From contig NZ_PJIL01000005.1 in NCBI RefSeq assembly GCF_002929335.1, forward strand, positions 62,001 through 126,000: a stretch of 64,000 nt of DNA, written 5' to 3'. This document shows positions 59,061-64,000 of the stretch, piece after piece. The translations under genes and the position numbers were made by a program. The notes below the pieces were generated by a model. The model worked only from the letters and a program-made list of their open reading frames with translations, did not search any database and was not told where the DNA came from. Position 1 is the first letter of the stretch, and every line of letters starts with the position of its first letter. Source of the stretch: Arthrobacter sp. Y81. Lineage in GTDB: Bacteria; Actinomycetota; Actinomycetes; Actinomycetales; Micrococcaceae.

Positions 59061-60413
59061 CTACTTCTCCAGCAGTTCGTCGGCCTTGTTCTGGAACCGC
59101 TTTGTGGCGTACATCATGACCGCAGCCACGAACGGCAGGACGCCGAGGGCGTAGACGCCCATCGTTCCGGTGTCGGACGCCGTGACCTGGTTGACCGTGG
59201 TGCGCAGGATCGGGGCGACGAAGCCGCCCAGGTTGCCCAGCGAGTTGATCAGGCCGATGCCCGCAGCGGCTGCCGTTCCGGTGAGGAACGCCGTCGGGTA
59301 GGACCACGCGATGGGTCCGATCGACAGGAAGCTGCAGACGGCCAGGGTGATGAAGATGATGCCGAGCGCCGGGATGTGGTTGGCTCCGGCCCAGGCCGAG
59401 CCGAAGATGCACAGGCCCGTGGAAATGAAGAGGCCGGTGCCCCAGACGCGGCGGCGGACTATGGTGTTGGCAGCTTTGCCGATGAAGTAGCAGGCGAAGA
59501 TACCGAAGAACCACGGGATGGCTGCCAGCAGGCCCACCACGATGCCCACCTTCTGGCCGGTCAGCTGGGCTACCTGCTGCGGCAGGTAGAACGTCACGCC
59601 GTAGACCGCTATCTGCAGGCAGAAGTAGATGGCTGTGAAGTACCAGACCTTGCGGTTCTTCATCGCGGCAAGGACACCGCGGGGGCCGGTTTCTTCCTTG
59701 ACAGTGTCCTCCAGCGCCATGACGTCCAGCAGCGCCTTCTTTTCGCCCGGGTTCAGGAACTTTGCGTCCTGCGGGCTGTTGATCAGGAAGAAGTACGCCG
59801 CGATGCCGGCCAGGACCGCAAGCATGCCTTCGACGAAGAACATAACCTGCCAGCCGGCCACACCGGGAACCTGGTCGCCGATGTTGATCAGCCATCCGGA
59901 CAGCGGGGCCCCCATCATCTGGGAGAACGGCTGGGCAAGGTAGAAGATGGCGAACATCTTCACGCGCACCTTGTTCGGGAACCAGGCCGCCAGGAACATG
60001 ATGACGCCCGGGAAAAGGCCGGCCTCAGTCACACCGAGCAGGAAGCGCAGGATGATGAAGGAGGTCTCGCCCTGGACGAAGGCGAAGCACGCGGACACGA
60101 TACCCCAGGTGATGGCGATCCGTGCCAGCCACATCTTGGCGCCGAACTTGGTCAGCAGCAGGTTGCTGGGGATTTCGAACAGTGCGTAGCCGATAAAGAA
60201 GATGCCCGCCCCGAGGGCGTACGCACCGGCCGTGATGCCGCGGTCCACACCGAGGGCGGCTTCAGCGAAGCCCACGTTGGTGCGGTCCAGGAAAGCGACG
60301 ACGTACAGGATGACGAGCATCGGCATGAGCCGGAACGAGGCCTTGGAAATCGCCGATTTGAGGATCGGCGAATCCAGGAGCTCCTTGGTGGAAGTTGCTG
60401 TTAGGGACATCAA
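59061..60413 (-). CDS. MFS permease, ACS (anion:cation symporter) family
   Basis: The 450-residue protein has 12 membrane segments and the ACS/phthalate-permease pattern. RLMPMLVILYVVAFLDRTNVGFAEAAL is the family opening, ALFEIPSNLLLTKFGAKMWLARIAITWG the second, and FIILRFLLGVTEAGLFPGVIMFLAAWFP the third. Related proteins take up organic acids such as galactonate, glucarate and tartrate, so an acidic substrate is possible. AGAGGAG lies 6 bases before the ATG. It is the sixth gene of the right-edge unit, 88 bp before the TIM-like gene. Confidence 0.9.
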   Translation of the reverse strand: MMSLTATSTKELLDSPILKSAISKASFRLMPMLVILYVVAFLDRTNVGFAEAALGVDRGITAGAYALGAGIFFIGYALFEIPSNLLLTKFGAKMWLARIAITWGIVSACFAFVQGETSFIILRFLLGVTEAGLFPGVIMFLAAWFPNKVRVKMFAIFYLAQPFSQMMGAPLSGWLINIGDQVPGVAGWQVMFFVEGMLAVLAGIAAYFFLINSPQDAKFLNPGEKKALLDVMALEDTVKEETGPRGVLAAMKNRKVWYFTAIYFCLQIAVYGVTFYLPQQVAQLTGQKVGIVVGLLAAIPWFFGIFACYFIGKAANTIVRRRVWGTGLFISTGLCIFGSAWAGANHIPALGIIFITLAVCSFLSIGPIAWSYPTAFLTGTAAAAGIGLINSLGNLGGFVAPILRTTVNQVTASDTGTMGVYALGVLPFVAAVMMYATKRFQNKADELLEK

Positions 60414-60463
60414 AACTCCTCTTTGAGTAAATCAGTTGCGAACGAAGGTGGGCCCCTCGGGTC

Positions 60464-60643
60464 CTAGCGGGAGAACGCGATGATGAGGACGCCGGCGATG
60501 CAGGCAAGGATGCCGACGGCGAGGTAGATCCGGCGTTCACGGCTCCAGGACCTGAGCCCGGTGGCTGCCGGTAGTGCCGCTGCCGGCTGTGCTGCGGTCC
60601 GTGACGCCGAAGTCCGTGCGGCGGGTTTGCTGTGCTGTGCCAT
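60464..60643 (-). CDS. Small single-helix membrane protein, 59 residues
   Basis: The start ATG lies 12 bp after the SDR stop and the end is 50 bp before the permease start, so it sits inside the operon. The sequence has a polar Ala/Pro/Ser/Thr-rich N-terminal half (MAQHSKPAARTSAS), then RSWSRERRIYLA and a single hydrophobic helix (VGILACIAGVLIIAF) ending SR. It may help the permease. The upstream GGAACGGA is a fair ribosome site. Confidence 0.6.
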   Translation of the reverse strand: MAQHSKPAARTSASRTAAQPAAALPAATGLRSWSRERRIYLAVGILACIAGVLIIAFSR

Positions 60644-60655
60644 GGCTGTCCGTTC

Positions 60656-61423
60656 CTAGTGCATGTAGAGTCCGCCGTCCACATTCAGCGTCTGACCAGA
60701 GATGTACCCGGCGTCCTCGCTGATGAGGAAGGCGATGGCTGCTGCGATGTCGCGCGTGGATCCGACGCGGTTGACCACGAGGTCCTTGGTGAGTTCGTCC
60801 TTGCGTTCCTGGCTGAGGGTGCCGCCCATGATGTCGGTGTCGATGGGGCCCGGGGAGATGGCGTTGACGGTGATGTCGTACTCCCCCAGTTCGCGGGCGG
60901 TGGAACGGGTCAGCCCAATCACGCCGGCCTTGGCCACAGAGTAGGGCGTCTTGGAGAAGGTGCCGCCGCCGCGCTGGGCGGACACCGAGGAGATGTTGAC
61001 GATGCGCCCGATCCGGTGCTTCACCATGGATTCGGCCACCCGGCGGGTGGCGTAGTGGACGCCGTTGAGGTTGATGTTCAGGACGCGGTCCCATTCGGCG
61101 GCGTCCAGTTCCAGGTATGGAACCGGCGAGCTGACACCGGCTACGTTGGCGAGGGCCACGACCTGCGGCAGTTCCGCTTCGATGGAATCGATGGCTGCGC
61201 GGACGGATGCTTCGTCGCCGACGTTGGCGCCGACACCGTGGGCCTGCACGCCGTACTGGGCGGCGAGTTCCTTGGCGGTGGCCTTGCACAGGGCGTCGTC
61301 GAGGTCGATAATGCCGATGTTCCAGCCCTGCGCGGCGAGGTAGTTGACGGTGGCCCGGCCGATGCCGCGCTCGGAGACGGCGCCGGTGACGATTGCCGTG
61401 CGTTCTGCGGGGAAAGTGCTCAT
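60656..61423 (-). CDS. SDR family oxidoreductase (candidate polyol or sugar-acid dehydrogenase)
   Basis: The 255-residue protein is a classical SDR. TAIVTGAVSERGIGRA is the cofactor turn, and VNISSVSAQRG with YSVAKAGVIGL carries the Ser-Tyr-Lys set. ALANVAGV replaces NNAG. ISPGPIDTDIM and SGQTLNVDGGLYMH close it. An Asp near the end of the second strand (IIDLDD) favours NAD over NADP. In the operon it probably oxidises a C4 or similar polyol or acid; DthD-type D-threitol dehydrogenases belong to the same family. AGGAG lies 5 bases before the ATG. It is 34 bp after the HADH-like gene. Confidence 0.9.
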   Translation of the reverse strand: MSTFPAERTAIVTGAVSERGIGRATVNYLAAQGWNIGIIDLDDALCKATAKELAAQYGVQAHGVGANVGDEASVRAAIDSIEAELPQVVALANVAGVSSPVPYLELDAAEWDRVLNINLNGVHYATRRVAESMVKHRIGRIVNISSVSAQRGGGTFSKTPYSVAKAGVIGLTRSTARELGEYDITVNAISPGPIDTDIMGGTLSQERKDELTKDLVVNRVGSTRDIAAAIAFLISEDAGYISGQTLNVDGGLYMH

Positions 61424-61457
61424 GGTTGCTCCTGGAAAGGTGAAGAGTAAGGGGAGA

Positions 61458-62456
61458 TCAGTTGATGGGGGCCGGGCCGAGGTCGTCGATCAGCTTCTGC
61501 ATGGCCACGTAGGCCTTGTTGCGGTAGGCGATCAGTTCCGGAGTGCGCTCGGCCGGGACGTTGAGGAAGCCTGCTCCGGTCTTGGTGCCCAGCTTCCCGG
61601 CGTCCACCAGGTCGCTGAGGATCTTCGGGGTGGCGAACCGCTCCGGGAAGTCGGTCTGGAGGGACTTGTAGCAGAAGTTGTAAACGTCCAGCCCGGCCAT
61701 GTCCGCGATGGCGAACGGTCCGAAGAACGGCAGCCGGAAGCCGAACGTGGTGCGGACCAGGGTGTCCACGTCGTCCGCGGTCGCGATGCCCTGCTCCACC
61801 AGCTGCGCGGCTTCGTGGAACAGCGCGTACTGCAGCCGGTTGAGCACGAAGCCGGTGACGTCCTTGACGACGGCGGTCTGCTTGCCGGCGGCGTGCACCA
61901 GGTCGCGGACCGCGCCGACGGTGCCGGCCGAGGTGCCGGCGTGCGGGATGATCTCGACGCCGGGGATGAACGGCGAGGGGTTGGAGAAGTGCACGCCCAG
62001 GAAGCGCTCCGGGTTGGTGACCGGCTCGGACAGTTCGGCGATGGAGATCGTGGAGGTGTTGGAGCCGATAATGGCGTCCGGCCGGGCTGCTGCGCTGATG
62101 CGGGCCAGGGTCTGGTGCTTGATGGCGATGACCTCGGGAACGGCTTCCTCGATGAAGTCGGCGTCAGCGACCGCTTCCTCGATGTCCTTGGCGGCCCAGA
62201 GGTTCTGCTTCAGGATCTCGGTGGAACCGGCGGGGAACAGGCCGTCCGCCACGAACTGGTCCGACTCCGCCAGGAGCCTGTCGTAGTTGCTTTGTGCCAC
62301 CTCGGCGGACACGTCGGCGAGTGCCACGCGGGCCCCGCCGAGGGCCAGGACCTGGGCGATCCCGCCGCCCATGTAGCCGGAGCCGACGACGGCGATCTTC
62401 CGGGCGCTGTTTGCCGCGGTGGCGGCTGTGGTGGTGGTGCTTGCTGTTTCGGTCAT
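61458..62456 (-). CDS. 3-hydroxyacyl-CoA dehydrogenase-like enzyme
   Basis: The 332-residue protein has a Thr/Ala-rich lead-in and an NAD-binding fold (KIAVVGSGYMGGGIAQVLAL, IDE.ADVSAEVA). DADFIEEAVPE and SNTSTISIAELSE follow. The catalytic His-Glu pair lies in GVHFSNPSPFIPGVEIIPH. VVKDVTGFVLNRLQYALFHEAAQLVEQGIA is the second-domain start. The family includes lambda-crystallin/L-gulonate 3-dehydrogenase, which acts on sugar acids, as well as hydroxyacyl-CoA enzymes. There is no CoA pathway gene here. It starts 2 bp after the RpiB-like stop. Its presence is the least explained part of the unit. Confidence 0.88.
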   Translation of the reverse strand: MTETASTTTTAATAANSARKIAVVGSGYMGGGIAQVLALGGARVALADVSAEVAQSNYDRLLAESDQFVADGLFPAGSTEILKQNLWAAKDIEEAVADADFIEEAVPEVIAIKHQTLARISAAARPDAIIGSNTSTISIAELSEPVTNPERFLGVHFSNPSPFIPGVEIIPHAGTSAGTVGAVRDLVHAAGKQTAVVKDVTGFVLNRLQYALFHEAAQLVEQGIATADDVDTLVRTTFGFRLPFFGPFAIADMAGLDVYNFCYKSLQTDFPERFATPKILSDLVDAGKLGTKTGAGFLNVPAERTPELIAYRNKAYVAMQKLIDDLGPAPIN

Positions 62457-62458
62457 GA

Positions 62459-62947
62459 TCAGATTGCCTTCGTGTAGTCGGGCTCGTAGGAGCAGATGGC
62501 GTCCACCTTGGCGGCGGAGGATGAGGTCTCATCGAAACGGTAGTCGAGCCATTCGCCCACCAGCTTCTTGGCCAGTTCCAGGCCGATGACGCGCTGGCCC
62601 ATGGTGAGGACCTGTGCGTTGTTGCTCAGCACGGAGCGTTCCACGGAGTAGCCGTCGTGGGCGGTGACTGCGCGGATCCCGGGTACCTTGTTGGCTGCGA
62701 TGGCCACCCCCAGCCCGGTACCGCAGATCAACAGCGCCCGGTCCGCTTCGCCGTCGGCCACCTTGCGGGCGGCGTCGACGGCGACGTGCGGGTATGCGGT
62801 CGAGTCGTTCGCCCCGACGCCCACGTCCAGAACGGACGCCACGCGGCTGTCCGCTTCGAGGAGCGCCTTCAGCGCTTCCTTGTATTCGACGCCGGCTTCA
62901 TCGTTGCCGATGACGATGCGCCATCCGGCCGCAGTACTGGTGCTCAT
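62459..62947 (-). CDS. RpiB-type sugar-phosphate isomerase (DerI-like candidate)
   Basis: The 162-residue protein has the RpiB/LacAB fold. [20 protein letters not shown] opens it and DYP-like [45 protein letters not shown] holds the active Cys. In [18 protein letters not shown] the usual HND of RpiB is replaced by SNN, and the second-half pattern fits erythrulose-phosphate isomerases (DerI/EryI type) better than ribose-5-phosphate ones. It starts inside the stop of the kinase gene (ATGA overlap), so both are translated together. D-erythrulose-4-phosphate to D-erythrose-4-phosphate is the proposed reaction (inference). Confidence 0.88.
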   Translation of the reverse strand: MSTSTAAGWRIVIGNDEAGVEYKEALKALLEADSRVASVLDVGVGANDSTAYPHVAVDAARKVADGEADRALLICGTGLGVAIAANKVPGIRAVTAHDGYSVERSVLSNNAQVLTMGQRVIGLELAKKLVGEWLDYRFDETSSSAAKVDAICSYEPDYTKAI

Positions 62948-64000
62948 GGGTGTGCTCCATTTCCGGCCGCAGCGGCCAGTTGGGAATCAGACGGTTGTGA
63001 ATCATTCAGTTCGGAATCGAAGTAGTTCGAGATCCGGGCAGCGATCAGCCCGAAGGACACAGCGCCGGGATCGGGATGGCCCAGGCTCTTTTCCGCCAGG
63101 GGCCGTGCCCTGCCCTTAAGCGGCCGGAGCGAAGCGGTGGCGTCCGCCGCCTCCTGTGCGGCGGCCGCTGCGGCGGCGACGGCGCCGGCGATCGGAGTGC
63201 CGCCGTCGAACGCGGCCAGGAAGGTGTCTTTGAAGGGAAGCAGCGCGTCCACCATGGTCTTGTCCCCTGGTTCGGCCTTGCCGAGGGCGGTGATGGCGTC
63301 CACGAAAGCCGTGACGGCGGCCGCAGCATCCTCGCCGCGGTACGACTCCCTGTTACCGAGCGCGAGTCCGGCGGCGATCACCGCGGATCCCCACAAGGCC
63401 CCCGAGGTTCCGCCGGCGCGTTCGCTCCAGGCCTCCCCGGCGGCGGTGAGCACGCGTTCTGCCGATGCCCCCGCCGCAGAGGTTTGCTGTGCTGCGGCGG
63501 CTGCCGCGTCCACGCCGCGGCGCATGCCGATGCCGTGGTCGCCGTCGCCCGCGATGGCGTCCAGGTTGCCCAGTTCCTCTTCATGTTCGACGACGACGCC
63601 CTGCACCTGGGCGAGCACGGCGGCTGCCAGCCGGCCCAGGTCCGCTGCTGCCGCCGTCGTTTCCTCCGATGCGGCGGCCACCGCGTCCTCCGGTCCGGCC
63701 GGTTCGCGACGTGCCCGCGGGGCTAGGTTGCCCTTACGAAAGGCCGGGGTGTCGGCCGGGGCTGCCCAGAACTGCTCCAGTTCGTCGTCCAGCCACAGCA
63801 GGGTCAAGGAGAGCCCGGACATGTCCAAGCTGGTGACCAGCTCGCCACATTCCGGTTCCACCACAGTCAGGCCGGCCGCGGTCAGGAGCTTTTCGATCTT
63901 GCCGAACAGCAGGAACAGCTCGTCGTATTTGACCGTGCCCAGGCCGTTGACGATGGCCACCACGCGGTTCCCGGCGTCGTCGGGCTTGTCCGCGAGGAGC
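62944..64000 (-). CDS. Dihydroxyacetone-kinase-type kinase (DhaK/DhaL fusion), 5' end outside the window
   Basis: The first visible residues ([28 protein letters not shown]) belong to the end of a DhaK domain, so the protein starts beyond the right edge. The DhaL domain follows: [20 protein letters not shown] is the ATP/metal site, [17 protein letters not shown] the second motif and [18 protein letters not shown] the third ([12 protein letters not shown]). It ends in [28 protein letters not shown]. The kinase phosphorylates a C3-C4 ketose; homologues act on dihydroxyacetone or erythrulose. The stop overlaps the RpiB-like start. It is likely upstream in the operon. Confidence 0.92.
   Translation of the reverse strand, partial: LLADKPDDAGNRVVAIVNGLGTVKYDELFLLFGKIEKLLTAAGLTVVEPECGELVTSLDMSGLSLTLLWLDDELEQFWAAPADTPAFRKGNLAPRARREPAGPEDAVAAASEETTAAAADLGRLAAAVLAQVQGVVVEHEEELGNLDAIAGDGDHGIGMRRGVDAAAAAAQQTSAAGASAERVLTAAGEAWSERAGGTSGALWGSAVIAAGLALGNRESYRGEDAAAAVTAFVDAITALGKAEPGDKTMVDALLPFKDTFLAAFDGGTPIAGAVAAAAAAAQEAADATASLRPLKGRARPLAEKSLGHPDPGAVSFGLIAARISNYFDSELNDSQPSDSQLAAAAGNGAHP

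Overview
The window is GC-rich, densely coded actinobacterial chromosome. Strong AGGAGG-type ribosome sites, GTG starts, two DUF222/HNH genes, an Rpf-LysM protein, a TerC protein, a Tex protein and a C4-sugar type operon point to Arthrobacter, Pseudarthrobacter or a close member of the Micrococcaceae. This is an inference from gene content. I see no rRNA, tRNA, insertion sequence, prophage or CRISPR array. Codon use looks even throughout, so most of this reads as ordinary chromosome with accessory metabolic genes.

Layout. 0-9.4 kb: a VOC protein divergent from an AraC-type regulator, a TfoX-like protein, a PhzF isomerase, a methyltransferase gene broken by an in-frame amber codon, two MFS exporters, a SnoaL-like protein and a DUF1326-DUF2182 pair. 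9.4-15.1 kb: a secreted GH53 galactanase, a cupin, a solitary cytochrome oxidase subunit I (ctaD), and a DUF2975/XRE pair with an exact inverted repeat around its promoter. 15.1-25.4 kb: hydrolases, including a Tat-exported amidohydrolase, a membrane-anchored serine hydrolase and an exported glycerophosphodiesterase, then the first DUF222/HNH gene, a GNAT protein, DUF6457, TerC and acylphosphatase. 25.4-32.9 kb: three lipoproteins (two are paralogues), an oligo-1,6-glucosidase-type GH13 enzyme, a tiny proline-rich protein, a hydrolase, a fusion of a winged-helix-like region to a pullulanase X25-type domain, and a truncated gene remnant. 32.9-45.6 kb: an FdhF/YdeP oxidoreductase, a CPBP protease, an adenosine/adenine deaminase, a UvrA paralogue, an Rpf with a long leader, and several small conserved proteins. 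45.6-58.1 kb: the second DUF222/HNH gene, VOC, gamma-glutamyltransferase, Tex, CBS, a yeast-type cytosine deaminase and a 1224-residue nuclease-helicase.

The most coherent multigene unit is at the right edge (58.1-64.0 kb, minus strand). It encodes a dihydroxyacetone-kinase-type kinase (cut by the window edge), an RpiB-type isomerase, a 3-hydroxyacyl-CoA-dehydrogenase-like enzyme, an SDR, a 59-residue membrane protein, an ACS-type MFS permease and a diverged triose-phosphate isomerase. The spacing is operon-like. The set resembles the threitol/erythritol (erythrulose-phosphate) pathways, but the hydroxyacyl-CoA-dehydrogenase-like enzyme and the acid-type permease are not explained by them. 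A C4 sugar acid, or another branched or short sugar, is therefore also possible.

Other points to follow up are a 14-bp palindromic-type sequence repeated exactly between two divergent hydrolase genes, a leader element placed identically before both DUF222 genes, and the X25 fusion protein.
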